From: Echria macrotheca
Lineage: Eukaryota; Ascomycota; Sordariomycetes; Sordariales; Schizotheciaceae
Direction: 5' to 3'
Length of the DNA: 64,000 nucleotides
Assembly (NCBI GenBank): GCA_030411725.1
Contig: MU839836.1
Span: forward strand, 868,001 to 932,000
Positions 9,606 to 19,755 of this stretch are shown here, in pieces. Both the position numbers and the translations under genes were made by a program. The notes under the pieces are model-generated. The model saw only the letters and a program-made list of their open reading frames with translations. It was not told the DNA's origin and searched no databases. Positions within the stretch are counted from its first letter, which is position 1. The number at the start of each line of letters is the position of its first letter.

Positions 9606-10858
9606 ATGTCGCATGGTTTGTCAACCGGAGGCCTCGAGCCAGCCGCTCCTCTCACCACCGTAAGTTTCCAGAACATCGGGTCAAGCGCCCGAGGTACTCA
9701 CGCACAACTGCGTCAGGACGACAACGACAACGACTCTTTATGGGAGCCCGACAATATTTCGACGAGTTCCTTGAGTTCATCCGTTCTCAACTACCGCAAA
9801 AAAAATGGCCGAACTTACTCGAACTTCAAGGACGCCGAAGACTTGTATGTCAATTCTCATTGCACGCCCGGAACCGCACCTAACCCGTCCAGGTTTCCGA
9901 ACGATGAGAAGCAACAAGAGAGCCTCGATATAATGCACCATGCGTATACTCTATGCGGCGATGGGAAGCTTTTCCAGGCGCCCGTCGAATCACCTCAAAG
10001 CGTCCTCGACGTCGGCACGGGAACGGGCATCTGGGCTATAGACTTTGCCGACGAGTTCCCCGAGGCCGAAGTCATAGGCATTGACCTGTCCCCGATTCAG
10101 CCTGCATGGGTCCCTCCAAACTGCCGCTTTGAACTGGACGACGCCAACTTGGAGTCGACGTTCGCTGACGAGAAGTTCGACTTCATCCATGTTCGCGGTC
10201 TTGCCGTACGCCCTGGATTCTGTCTCGCTCTCCAGGCTCGAAAGCTGCTAACATCGCCTACTCAGGGGTGCATAGAAGACTGGCCAAAGTTCTTCCAAAG
10301 AGTTCTCCGTTGTCTCAAACCCGGTGGATGGATCGAGCATGTCGAAGCCTCACCTACTATCACCTCGGACGATAACTCAATCCCTGCTGATTGCGTCTCC
10401 TACCAGTGGACCGAAATCTTCATCCAGGCCGGCAAGAGGATAGGCAAGAGCTTTGATCCTAACGAAAATAACAAAGCTTGGATGGAGGCGGCGGGCTTCA
10501 CGGACGTAGGAACCAAAGAGTACAAGATGCCGATCGGTGGTTGGTCGAATGATAGGCGGCTGAAGGAGGTTGGCCAGTACAATCAGCTGGGCTGTGAACA
10601 GGGGCTGGAGGGGTATTGTCTGCGGATTCTGAGCGAGGAGTTGTTGTGGAGAAAGGACGAGATAGAGGTATTTCTCGCGAAGACCCGGGAGGCGATGAAG
10701 GATCAGAGGATTCATGCATACTATCGTTTGTAAGTGGCCGCATTCTGGGTGATTGACTTTCAGTGGGTTGCTGATGTTTTGATGACAGGAAGACTACATT
10801 CGCACGGAAACCGCCGCTGACCGCGCAGGAACAGCGAGTGGTGATCCGCGAGCGGTGA
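9606..10858 (+). CDS. SAM-dependent methyltransferase, LaeA-like
   Basis: Five exons are inferred: 9606-9659, 9717-9844, 9893-10205, 10266-10729 and 10789-10858, giving 342 residues. The first three introns (57, 48 and 60 bp) are multiples of three and contain no stop, so the unspliced frame also stays open. Removing them restores the family pattern: a GRTY block, then FPNDEKQQESLDIMHH, then the SAM-binding loop VLDVGTGTGIWAIDF near residue 100 with acidic motif VIGIDLSP. A WPKFFQRVLRCLKPGGWIE segment follows. This architecture matches the fungal LaeA/TAM-domain methyltransferase superfamily, several of which influence secondary metabolism. The substrate of this one is unknown. The last intron replaces a stop at 10731 with a basic tail ending RVVIRER. 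Confidence 0.88.
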
Positions 10859-12035
10859 TCAGCGGACGCAGTTAGATGCTGACAGCGACCCAACAGATAC
10901 GTGGTGCAGCAGTCAGAAGCTTCCCTCGTGTGGCCGAAGATAAAGTGGTGGAATCTGGGGAGTGGCGGCTTCGCTGGGGCTCATGCGGCCGCCGCGCGTG
11001 CATGCTTGTGCAGCAAGCAAACAAGGGATAAAGATGTAGCAGCTGCACGATGTAGTGAATCAGAGCTTCTCATTCGGTCCCTAATATTCCTTCATCGCAT
11101 TTCGCCCGTTCACAGCTGTGGTGGCCCAGTTTGTGGTCCGTTGTCGTTCGTTGTTGTGGGTCCCTGCTTCAGCAAGTGTCGACCCCATTGCCCACCCCAC
11201 GTAAAGTCCGCCCTCACCTTCACTCTTCCAAGGCCAGGGCTGGTCGGGCGCGCAGTAAGCAAAAGCACCTTCAACATGATCAAGCGGTTGAACAAGCATC
11301 CGAGAATTTCAGTTTTAACGGGCACATTGTTAGCAGAAGAATTGACGTTGAATTGCCAGAAACCCCGGTTCCTGGGGTGCAGATCTGAGTTGCAGCTCCC
11401 AGCCACGTCTGGTTGCCTTGTCTGACGTCCTTCTGCATTGTGCGCTGGGCCGCGGCCATTCTTCGTGTGGTGATTACTTAAATGTTGCAGCCTGTGCTTC
11501 GTTGCGTCTTCTCTTTCTTGTCAGCTCGATCATCGGCCTGATTTGGGCCCCTTTCCCTCTCCAATCTTGGCTCCCTCGGTGTTTCCCATTCCTTCCTGCT
11601 ATCCTCCGAGCCGTGAATTGCTCTGTCCTATTAGAAAAGATCAGTCATTTTTTTGGTTCCCCTCCTTACTGGATTTCACGGCGGCACCGCACAAGGGGAA
11701 ACGTAACCCTTCTCTTGCTTGGAAGTACGTCCCATTCCTGTTTCACCTGCCATCACTCCAATTCCGGCATCAATCCATCACAATCATCTCTCCTCTGCGG
11801 CACCTCCTTTGTTCCTGTTGTTGCAACGCACTCGTTACGCTCCACTATCACCCACACCATCATTCCAGCTCATGCTTCCAGGAGCGGTCAGATAGATGGC
11901 CCCTATTATCTGGGCTCGAGAGCCGAGGGATCAAGTTTGCGGCTAACGCACTTTCTCTATCCACAAGACACGCGGCTATTCGTGCTTTCTCAGCAACTAT
12001 CGAGCTTGAACGCAATCCACATCGAGACAGTGAAA
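10859..12035. other. Long leader of the Zn2Cys6 gene, with two short repeat copies
   Basis: No convincing protein frame is seen in about 1.2 kb. Near 10990-11030 is a stretch (gcatgcttgtgcagcaagc) resembling the core of the 15.1/17.5/19.8 kb repeat. At 11123-11220 is a copy of the CCCAGTTTG upstream module. The rest is pyrimidine-rich, as in fungal promoters. Confidence 0.5.
11123..11220 (+). promoter_or_regulatory. Upstream module copy 1 (CCCAGTTTG...)
   Basis: The sequence ggcccagtttgtggtccg is followed by a gtcgttcg block, then a segment with agcaagtgtcgacccc. A near-identical order occurs at 30851-30953, so homology extends over roughly 100 bp. It lies about 0.9 kb before the Zn2Cys6 start at 12036. 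Confidence 0.6.
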
Positions 12036-13988
12036 ATGCTGCTCTACGCTCGTCGACCGCCTCCCAAAGATCCCAAGCGGCGCTCCAGAACCGGTAAGTC
12101 GGAGATATCACTACTGGCGGACGGCTTTCCGTGGCGGAGCCGGCCCATCAATGAGTTATGCTGACCTTGGCCTCCGTCGCCGTCTAGGATGCACATTTTG
12201 GTATTTAAGACCTTTGATCTTGTTTGGCTTGAGCGCTATTTTTTCACGATTCTAACCCTATAATGTGCCTTATAGCAAGGAAAAGGTGCGTGCAACATTG
12301 TGTCTACAGCTGGGGCCTCGATCTCAAACGATGAGTATCTCAAGGAGCAATAAGCTAACCGCCAGCAGAAAAAGAAATGTGACGAGGGGCGTCCACAATG
12401 TGCCCGTTGTGTAGAACACGACACCGAATGCGTCTACGAGGCGGCGAAACCACGACAGAGGAAGAAGCGCGAGGTGCGATCAAACGATGCCGCCGCCATT
12501 AACCCCGAGCTCGACGATGGAGCAACTCTGGTCCCCTTCATCCGCGGCGAGGCCTCCGCAGCAACTACCCCCGAGAGCTTAGGCCAGTCGCTGGGCAAGG
12601 CCACAAGCCCACCTGCCCTGGTCTCTAGCGTGTCAGCGCTGCACTTGCTCCCGCAGACGCAGTTAGTCGAGACCATGGACCCATTCGAGCTCGACCTGCT
12701 CGAGCACTATCTCGAGCACACAAGCCGAGACCTGGCGGACAATGACGGCGACAAGTACGCGCCGCAGAACAGCATTCCGATCCTAGCCTGTAAGAGCAAG
12801 CCGCTGATGTGGTCGGTGCTAGCGCTGTCCGCCGTGTGCCGGTGCCGCGATATATTAGTCCAGAATCCGGACGGGAAACCTCTGTCGCCCTTCGAACTCA
12901 TCCGCGTTAGGGAGCTGCTAGCCCTAGCCAATGATTACCATCTCAAGTCGCTGGGCGAAACTCGGAAGGTGCTGCAGCAATCGGCATACTACAACCACAC
13001 GCTTACGAGCGCTGCCATGATGGCTATGTACGGATCCGGTACCCACGTGGTGAGCATCTGGCTTGCCAAGATACAGGCCCTATCCACGGCCGGGGACATG
13101 GTGTTGAGTCATTCCCAGTGGATTAGTCTGTGGCGTGCTCTAGGTGTCGCCTCCAGGATCAATGATGCCGCGCCCCCCGAATATCTTGTCGCTCTGCGTA
13201 TCAACCACGAAACTGCGATCCCCGAACACCCCCTTGCCCGTGTCCTCGCCGACACCGTCAGCCCCGCCATGGTCCGATTGCGCCAGAACGCTATACACAG
13301 ACCCGTCGAACCATCGTGCCTCGACGCCCTGGGCGTCCTCGAGGCCGTGGCCACTAAAACCTGCAATTTGATCCAGGGCCACAGCCAGAGCCAGAACGGG
13401 GGACTGTCATTTAAGGTCGTCAAACACCCACACCTATCGTTACAGCTACCTCACCACTTCATCGTCGCCTTCACCCACCAAGCACCCGCCCTATATTTCA
13501 GTCTCGTGGATGAGGCTATGTCCAGCCTGCTGACCGAGCCTGCTGATCCCTTACCCATGTCCGTGTCCGTACCGGATCAACCAGCACCTAAGGTGTATGA
13601 TCCTGGACAAGGCGATATTAGGCTCAAAGGGGGTTTACTAGATCCCTCCCACCGCCTCGCACTCGACATCTTTTGCCATTGGCTTGTGTTCGTCATGCTT
13701 CTCGATAATGTGTGGTGGATCGACGGCATTGGGGCGTGGGAGCTCGGTCACATTGTCGCCGTACGCGGCACCGGCCAGTGGAGTTGCCCTGACGATTGGT
13801 GGCCAGGGCGAATGTGGGAGGTGAGGCGGTTTCAGCTCTCCCATCGACAGAGTAGCTCCACGGATCACCACAATGAGTCCGGTTTCTCAACCGCTGCGCT
13901 AGGCGCTCAACTCGCGAGCATGTGGGCTGCCACCCGCTTCCCGCATGCCCAGGAAAACGGCTCGGGCAAGGTTTCGGCAGAAAAATGA
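12036..13988 (+). CDS. Zn2Cys6 transcription factor with Fungal_trans_2-type domain; C-terminus runs into bZIP relic
   Basis: Four exons are inferred: 12036-12093, 12188-12200, 12276-12285 and 12369-13988, giving 566 residues. The two tiny exons (13 and 10 bp) assemble an exact zinc cluster with cysteines at residues 21, 24, 31, 38, 41 and 48 (C-x2-C-x6-C-x6-C-x2-C-x6-C), followed by a basic stretch KPRQRKKREV. The body (FELDLLEHYLEHTSRDLADN onward, then ILACKSKPLMWSVLALSAVC) resembles the second class of fungal transcription-factor domain. The natural end of the family appears near WWPGRMWEVRR at about 13.84 kb. The last 45 or so codons (NESGFSTAALGAQ and beyond) instead derive from a duplicated bZIP gene. 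The gene therefore encodes a chimeric tail. It is a nuclear DNA-binding regulator; targets are unknown. Confidence 0.85.
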
Positions 13989-15000
13989 TGGAAAAAGAGG
14001 AGGCGCAGCGTAAGAAGGAGATGGCGAAGAAGGATGAGATAATTGCCGCTCTACATAAGCGAGTACTGGAACTGAAAGAAGAGCTGCGAAACCTGGCCGC
14101 CTACAACAGCCGACAAACGCCGCTGCCACCACCGATGGCGGAGACAATGCAAATGCACATGGATTCTCGACGGCCATTGAGCAACCAACACACACCCTCA
14201 CGATCCATCCCACTCGGCCAACAATACTTCTCCGGAAGTCGTGAAGCGAGATCGCGCTACTATGGCTCTTCTCCTCAGCGGCGCAACGAGGGTATGCAAG
14301 TCAAGAAAGAGAGTCTTTTTTGGAAGCCGAATATGCGACAGCCGCAGCTACGGCACATTGCGACCCAGAGAACGGTAGTAGGATACTTGCCGGCAAACTA
14401 CCTTCTCTTACAGTCACTCCGGCACTCATTGCCCGGTTTTCGGGTCGCGGGAGGGACGAAAGTGGGAGTGGAGGTCTTGTCAGCGCAGGGCAGGATGGCG
14501 ATCAGTACTAACCACAGGATGATGGAGAGCCTGCTAATGCTTTCAACGTGTCCCCAGGCGACAATTATTGGCCGCCAAGAGCGGATTTGTTCCCACCCAA
14601 CAACTCCTATTTCTTGTCACCACATGTCAGTGGGTCGGCTTCGGGGGACTCCGAACCTCTACCTTTCAACTTCGAGATCGTCACAGGGTATCAGCAGAAC
14701 CCATCTTTCTCGCAACCGAGTAGTCACTTGAGCATGTACGACAACTCGAGCTCCATGCCGGGCGAAGGAACGACGCCGGAGCACAGTGTTTTGCTGTCGG
14801 CCGGCGCTGTCCTTTCGCCCTTCTATGGGTCATGGGGACAGACATACTGCTCAGCAACACCGGATTCAGAGCGCAATATCCCCCTAGTCATTCCACCTCC
14901 AGGCCGAGATACTACAGCCAGCACAGAACTAGAGAAGGAGTTCATCAATGAGACGGGTACTCAGGCGTTTGCGGGGGTGGTTAGCTTCATGGCGCCCTGA
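13850..15000 (+). pseudogene. Broken bZIP gene copy, 5' part fused to the preceding gene
   Basis: The nucleotide sequence from about 13850 (agtagctccacggatcacca) matches the start of the bZIP copy at about 20135 and continues for more than 1 kb. The basic-region remnant ARARFRQK lies in one frame. The leucine-zipper part (KKDEIIAALHKRVLELKEEL) is in a second frame and the downstream GMQVKKESL region in a third, with later coding-looking sequence to 15000 (NYWPPRADLFPPNNSYFLSP). Frameshifts inside the basic region mean no functional bZIP can be read directly. The 3' half is nevertheless quite open, which suggests fairly recent inactivation. Confidence 0.75.
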
Positions 15001-15330
15001 TCTCTGTCAGGGCGATGACCAACTCGGCAGGTGCAAGTCTATTCAGCACAGACGGCGATCGAGATGTGAGACAGGGAGCCTGGGGCAAGGGGTGACCCGG
15101 AGATTTCGAAGCCGTCAGTGCTTGCATGTGCAGCGAGCAAGGGGCTGAGGATGGGGGGGGGGGGGGAGGTCCTGGGCCTGGGTGATGGTGGCGCTTCCTT
15201 GGACAACTGTATTGCGGATCATCACTACAACCTCACCTCTTTAAACCTCTCTCCCTCCTGCGCTTTTCGTTACCTTTTTTTTTCCCTTTTCCTTTCCTTG
15301 CCCCACCATTTTCGCAAGCCACGAAATCAG
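15001..15330 (+). repeat. Dispersed noncoding repeat, copy R1, upstream of the bZIP gene
   Basis: It shares with R2 (17404-17560) and R3 (19750-20000) the core 'gagatttcg...gcatgtgcagcgagcaagg' followed by a GGGG-rich block and ggtgatggtggcgc. Similarity to R3 continues through 'ctttaaact' into the leader of the following bZIP copy. R1 contains a 14-base run of G at 15153-15166, where slippage is likely. Confidence 0.75.
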
Positions 15331-15704
15331 CAGCCAATGCAAGAATCCCAGCTTTAGTCCAACTCGCTTCAGGCCAGCAGTGTCGTTTTCTCGCTCTTTT
15401 TAAGTCTCCAAGGAAGGGGGGTTTTTTTCCTTTGTTTCTTTTCAGAACCCTGTACTCACGCCAGGTTGATATCAGTGCTATATTGTCGCAGAGGGGATCT
15501 GCATTCCATTACTCTTCCCACGGCACCTCACAGTCCCCGGCCGCCCGGCCCGCGACAGTCCCAACCAGAGTTATCGCCCCCAATGCCGCGACCTTTGGAG
15601 CTCCTCCGTTAAAATACAGTGGAAAAAGCTCACCTTCCCGTCTACCAAGGCGCCAGAACCAGGGCGCAGCGACGCCACAACCGCCTCAGCACGCCGTACC
15701 TTCT

Positions 15705-17162
15705 ATGCTATCCCCAGCAGGACCACCACCGCCGCCGCCTGGCTCTCCCATGACCAGTTACGGGCCACTCGCGGCGGCTCGACGGATTCTGGCGCCAAAA
15801 TTACCACGGGCCACGAGCCTAAGCAGGTTGCGCTCTCTGGAAGCAGAGCGGCTCTCGAATATGCTTCTTGGCCTTCCGGGAGTCGTAGGCGGGCTAGCGC
15901 ACGATGCTTCTCCTCTCAGCACACCACCTACAATGAAGGAGGAATCACCGCAGTTGCCGGGACCGATGCTAGGGCAGGGAGCCGCGCCACCCCTATCACG
16001 GCCCACCTCTAGACTTTCCCAATCTCTGTCGCAGCCAATGATGCGCCACAGCGACCAGCCGCCAGTCGGTGGACTCGTTCAAGAGCTTGGTGGGAGGTTG
16101 CTCTATTCCCCGGCCCCACCGCCTACGACACCTGTACCGGAGAGCCAAAGTATGATGGGAGAGACTCTATGGGCCGCTGGTGTGGTTAGACAGCTCCCAG
16201 CAAGCGGCTCAGCCAGGAGGACCTTACAGCTCGGAGATGGTCAGCAACATCTGCTGGCGATTACGCCAACACACGGCGAAGAAATTCTGATTCCGGTTGA
16301 CTACCATCAGGCATCGAAAGAAGCAGACGAGAAACGACAGCGGAACGCGGGGGCATCCGCGAGATTTCGGCAACGGAAGAAGGAAAGGGAAAAAGAGCAG
16401 CAGCAGGTTTTGCAAAAGTTGGAAACGCAAAATCACGAGCTGGAGAAGAAGGTCGAGGATTTGGAGAGGAGGAATCAAGATCTGGAAGCCGAGCGCGACT
16501 TCCTCCAAGACGAGCGAAATCGTCTGCGAGACATCGTTTCTCGGACTCCTGGCATTAGCGAATGGGCAGACCGAGGACCGCCGAGCCCTACTCCGTCGAA
16601 AAGCGCGGGATCATACCTGGCAGACAACAGCCCGCTTCCTGCTCCAGCTCCAACACCACTTCCGCATCCGCATTCGCAACTATTCGCCCACTCGCACGCT
16701 CTTGCCCACCCGCACCCAAGCCCAGCCTCATACGGCGACCCATCGATGCTCGAGCGACTAGCAAAGCGCAGGCGGACGGACTCTGAGCCAGGGTTGGGTA
16801 CTCTGTCGTATCGTCCGACCAGCTCTCTGCTGCCACCTCTTGCTGGAGGTCCTCCTCCAGCGTACGCGGTTCCCCAATCGCCTCACTTAGCTGCTGCTTC
16901 GCCTAAAACTGCCCGACTACCGCCGATTCGATTCAACCACCCTTATCCAACTTCGGAAACATCACCACCTCTCCAACCCGGCCCGCCGCCTCCACCTGCG
17001 CCGCCACAAATTGGCCAACCGAGCACATATTCTTCCTTCACCAAAACCCCCTACGAGTGGGCTACCAGTCCCCGAGGACCACCCGAGGGCGGGCCCCGCC
17101 CAGCACAAACCGCAAGCCAGGTGACATACGCAAAATCCTCATGGGCGTGTATACGAACCTAA
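15705..17162 (+). CDS. bZIP transcription factor
   Basis: The frame is open from 15432, but the first in-frame ATG is at 15705 (MLSPAGPPPPPPGSPM), giving 486 residues. An upstream exon is possible because the frame is protein-like before that, and a pyrimidine tract ending ttttcag lies at 15430-15445. The N-half is Pro/Ser-rich and disordered. The bZIP domain (about residues 205-270) has the basic signature KRQRNAGASARFRQRKK, then a long leucine zipper and coiled coil (LQKLETQNHELEKKVEDLER). The C-half is again proline-rich. The N-x2-A-S-A-R-F-R pattern is shared by fungal GCN4/CYS3/MeaB-like factors; I cannot place it more finely. It probably acts as a dimeric nuclear activator. The C-terminus may be altered by a late intron near 17120. 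Confidence 0.8.
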   Translation: MLSPAGPPPPPPGSPMTSYGPLAAARRILAPKLPRATSLSRLRSLEAERLSNMLLGLPGVVGGLAHDASPLSTPPTMKEESPQLPGPMLGQGAAPPLSRPTSRLSQSLSQPMMRHSDQPPVGGLVQELGGRLLYSPAPPPTTPVPESQSMMGETLWAAGVVRQLPASGSARRTLQLGDGQQHLLAITPTHGEEILIPVDYHQASKEADEKRQRNAGASARFRQRKKEREKEQQQVLQKLETQNHELEKKVEDLERRNQDLEAERDFLQDERNRLRDIVSRTPGISEWADRGPPSPTPSKSAGSYLADNSPLPAPAPTPLPHPHSQLFAHSHALAHPHPSPASYGDPSMLERLAKRRRTDSEPGLGTLSYRPTSSLLPPLAGGPPPAYAVPQSPHLAAASPKTARLPPIRFNHPYPTSETSPPLQPGPPPPPAPPQIGQPSTYSSFTKTPYEWATSPRGPPEGGPRPAQTASQVTYAKSSWACIRT

Positions 17163-17403
17163 AAAGTGACCTTGCAAGTTGGGCACGACCATACGTAGTT
17201 TTGCAGGGCTATGGACAGGAGAGACTGGCAGCGCCGGTTGATGACAATACAGCCGGCCTTTCCATCGACGGCAGGATACGTCATCCGCTGGTGCTTCCTC
17301 TGCGGCCTACGCGGTCCAAGCTTTCACTACCACTCTGCCAGAGAGTAGTGTGGAGCTGAGCAAGCATGTCGATGGAGATCCTGAAGTTGGCCATTTCGTA
17401 TCA

Positions 17404-17560
17404 CGGGTTAGTCTCTGTCGGGGCGGCTGAGTCGGCAGGCACAAGAGATTTCGGAGCCGTCGGTGTATGCATGTGCAGCGAGCAAGGGGCTGAGGTGTGG
17501 GGAATGGTCCTGGGGTATGGGCGATGGTGGCACCTCCCTGACACCCATACACATGCGGTG
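17404..17560 (+). repeat. Dispersed noncoding repeat, copy R2
   Basis: Contains gtctctgtc, then gagatttcggagccgtcgg, then gcatgtgcagcgagcaagg and gcgatggtggcacctcc, in the same order as R1. It lies 3' of the bZIP gene rather than upstream of one, so it is not simply a conserved promoter. Confidence 0.75.
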
Positions 17561-17756
17561 TTCCGAACCTCGAGCCCAAATCGCAAAGGCAACGCTGCAT
17601 GTGCTTATGCACATGGGCGAGACACGGGACCACCGCGGAACTGTGAACTGTACAATAAGACTTTAGATATGATCATGTCATGATTAATTCCACGTTCTGC
17701 TTGGACCTTCAACTCCTGTGGATCTTATCAACTCAAAAAGTGGGTGCAGCTCAGAA

Positions 17757-17792
17757 GCCCCAGTTTGCAGCTGTTGTTTGTGCTGACCGCGC
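17757..17792 (+). promoter_or_regulatory. Upstream module copy 2
   Basis: The sequence gccccagtttgcagctgttg followed by tttgtgctgacc resembles the core CCCAGTTTGCGGCCAGCTG with a few bases missing. It lies 143 bp before the NF-YA paralog start codon and is followed by a pyrimidine-rich leader. Confidence 0.6.
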
Positions 17793-17899
17793 CTCCTTAC
17801 ACGCTCCGACTTCCCACTCTCCCTTCCGTTTTTAAACCTGACACTTCCCGTCACATTCTCTGCGCGATATATCTTTCCTTACCACTTTTTTCCAACCTG

Positions 17900-18451
17900 A
17901 TGGAGCCCAGCGACCAACCGTACACCCCCCCTTCCATCTCTGGAGGATACCGAGAGTTCTCCCGGAAGCGACATGACATCAAGTTCGAGGATTTTGAGTC
18001 AAACTTGGATCCCAGATTGGATGGAAGGGTTACGCAACCCGAGCACACTCAAAACGTGCTGCCCTGGTACCAGCAGGAAACACAAGCGACCGCGGGCGAA
18101 GAATCCAAGTCTTACACTCACAACACTTTCCCGTTCGAGACGCCTCACCAGCTGGAGCCGCGCGAGGAGCAATCGACTTATGTCAACGCGAAGCAGTTCC
18201 GTCGTATCTTGAAGCGAAGAGTTTTCCGGCAGCAGTGGAAGAAGATGTTTGGACGTTCCTCTCTCATGGAGAGCAGAACCTACCTCCACGAATCAAGACA
18301 CAAACATGCAACGAGGAGACCTAGGGGACCCGGAGGGCGCTTTTTAAACGCCGAAGAGATCAAAAAATTGGAGGCAGAGAAAGAATTGCCAGCAAAAGGA
18401 CGCTGGAAAGACGGAGCAGGCGAATCACAAGTGGCAATAAACACGAAGTGA
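17900..18451 (+). CDS. Divergent NF-YA / HAP2-type CCAAT-binding subunit paralog
   Basis: A single-exon frame of 183 residues starting MEPSDQPYTPPSISGG; the preceding open frame is pyrimidine-rich leader. The C-half carries the NF-YA signature. Subunit-contact helix A1 begins YVNAKQFRRILKRRV at about residue 94. The DNA-contact part at residues 128-148 reads YLHESRHKHATRRPRGPGG followed by RF. The DNA-binding residues are almost canonical. The linker and the end of A1 (FRQQWKKMFGRSSLMESRT) differ strongly from the usual ARQKLEE...GRKP sequence. The family forms a trimer with NF-YB and NF-YC and binds CCAAT boxes. Fungi normally have one essential copy, so this small, altered one looks like an extra paralog. 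Whether it still assembles with NF-YB/YC is unknown. Confidence 0.85.
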   Translation: MEPSDQPYTPPSISGGYREFSRKRHDIKFEDFESNLDPRLDGRVTQPEHTQNVLPWYQQETQATAGEESKSYTHNTFPFETPHQLEPREEQSTYVNAKQFRRILKRRVFRQQWKKMFGRSSLMESRTYLHESRHKHATRRPRGPGGRFLNAEEIKKLEAEKELPAKGRWKDGAGESQVAINTK

Positions 18452-18632
18452 GAGTTCGGGTTGCATGTGTGCTTGCATACACCGATCTCTGAGCACCATT
18501 CCACTGGTTACGGGGATGAGAGGAACATTGTGGGCGTCTGAAGGTTAGCTGTACTTTATCACCGTGTAACTCAGGTTCATTTCTTTTCTCAGTTACTTTT
18601 TTAATTACGGCTCGTCTGTCTCAACCTGCCGT

Positions 18633-18745
18633 GACCCAGTTCTCGGCCTGCTGTAGTTCGGGCCGAAATGGCGGCCATCTCTCCCCCACCGCCAGGCCCA
18701 GATTTGGGCATTCAGCCAATCGTACTGACGCCAGCCATTGACGCC
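18633..18745 (+). promoter_or_regulatory. Upstream module copy 3 with second shared block
   Basis: The sequence gacccagttctcggcctgct is followed at about 18703-18745 by a block (tttgggcattcagccaatcg, then tactgacgcc) that also occurs at 22902-22945 next to copy 4. The block contains a CCAAT pentamer. It lies about 0.3 kb upstream of the GNAT gene. Confidence 0.6.
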
Positions 18746-18978
18746 CTCATCGTCCGGTGGCACGTGTCTCGGCCCCTTTCCCCCCCCTCGCTTCCCCCTG
18801 ACAGGAATGGCTAGCACTCACTGGCGATGCAAGGCGTGAGGATCACTGCATGCATCACATATCTCCCACGCTTTCCTTCCCTTCCCTCGCAATCTTTGGT
18901 ATCACCATTCCCATACCGGGTTACTACACAATTTATTTTCGTCCTTTCACTCAGCTATAGAATAAATTTCTTTACCTC

Positions 18979-19755
18979 ATGGATTTGATACAGCCTCGGC
19001 TGGGTCGCTCCTCCGATATCGATGCGGTCACAAAAGTGTTCGTCAGGGCGATGCCCTTAGATCCGCAGTGGGAATACCGCTTTCCACTGCGTGACGACTA
19101 TCCAGACGACCATTTAAAGTACTCAAGAATGCTGATCAAGTGTTTCTTGGAGTACGATGACTGGACCTTGATAGTCACCGAGGACAGCCTGGAGCCTGGC
19201 AGCAAAGAGAAAACAGTTGTGGCATTTGCCGTTTTGGATGTTTCATACAAAAACAAAAGACTTGACCGCAACTACAGAACCCAGGACCGCAAGTATCCCA
19301 CCCTGTTGCCGGCCTCGGCTTCGCAGTTATGTACCGACTAACAGCTAACAGCTGCAAAATGGGTCGAGGGGCAGGGAGGCAGCACTCGCAGGGACGCCAA
19401 CCACGATCATTTCAACGCATTCTGGAAGCAACAGGTAGAGGCCTATGAGAAATACTTTTCACACATAGGCAACGACCAGATTCACCTCCAGATTCTTGCT
19501 ACTATGCCCAAATTTCACAGACGGGGCCACGGATCGTCACTGTGCAGGTGGGCCACGGACCTCGTTATCAATGATAGCCTACGGGATATGTCGGTCATGG
19601 CCAGTCCCATGGGGCGCCTGCTGTACGGTCAGCTGGGGTTTCAGGCGATCGGGACATTTTACATCCAGGTCCCTGGCGAGGCGGAGAAGCTGACTCTGGA
19701 GGCCATGATGTGGTGTCCATCCCAGCCGGCAAGGACCGCTAGTAGGGGTGCCTAG
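18979..19755 (+). CDS. GNAT-family N-acetyltransferase with a GC-AG intron
   Basis: Exons are 18979-19288 and 19352-19755 (237 residues). Joining them with donor gcaagt and acceptor ctaacag gives YRTQDPAKWVEGQGGSTRRD without frameshift. The intron has the branch point gactaac. No GT donor gives an equally good join, so a GC-AG intron is inferred. The protein has the GNAT layout: an N-terminal PRLGRSSDIDAVTKVFVRAM strand-helix, a central beta sheet, the acetyl-CoA loop RRGHGS at residues 160-165, then MASPMGRLLYGQLGF and TFYIQVPG. It belongs to a fungal GNAT group with an FNAFW motif before the CoA site. Acceptor substrate unknown; probably cytosolic. Two other partial copies occur in the window. 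Confidence 0.85.

Noticed and set aside
11418..12164. A 248-codon plus-strand frame upstream of the Zn2Cys6 gene
   Set aside because: It reads through a splice donor and the long leader; the translation is low-quality until the true start codon at 12036.
13900..14213. Minus-strand frames opposite the bZIP relic
   Set aside because: They are mirror frames of the bZIP copy, whose homology to 20-21 kb is on the plus strand.
15153..15166. A 14-base run of G as a possible quadruplex or origin feature
   Set aside because: It lies inside repeat R1, where the other copies have shorter, interrupted G blocks. Slippage in a repeat is the simpler explanation.
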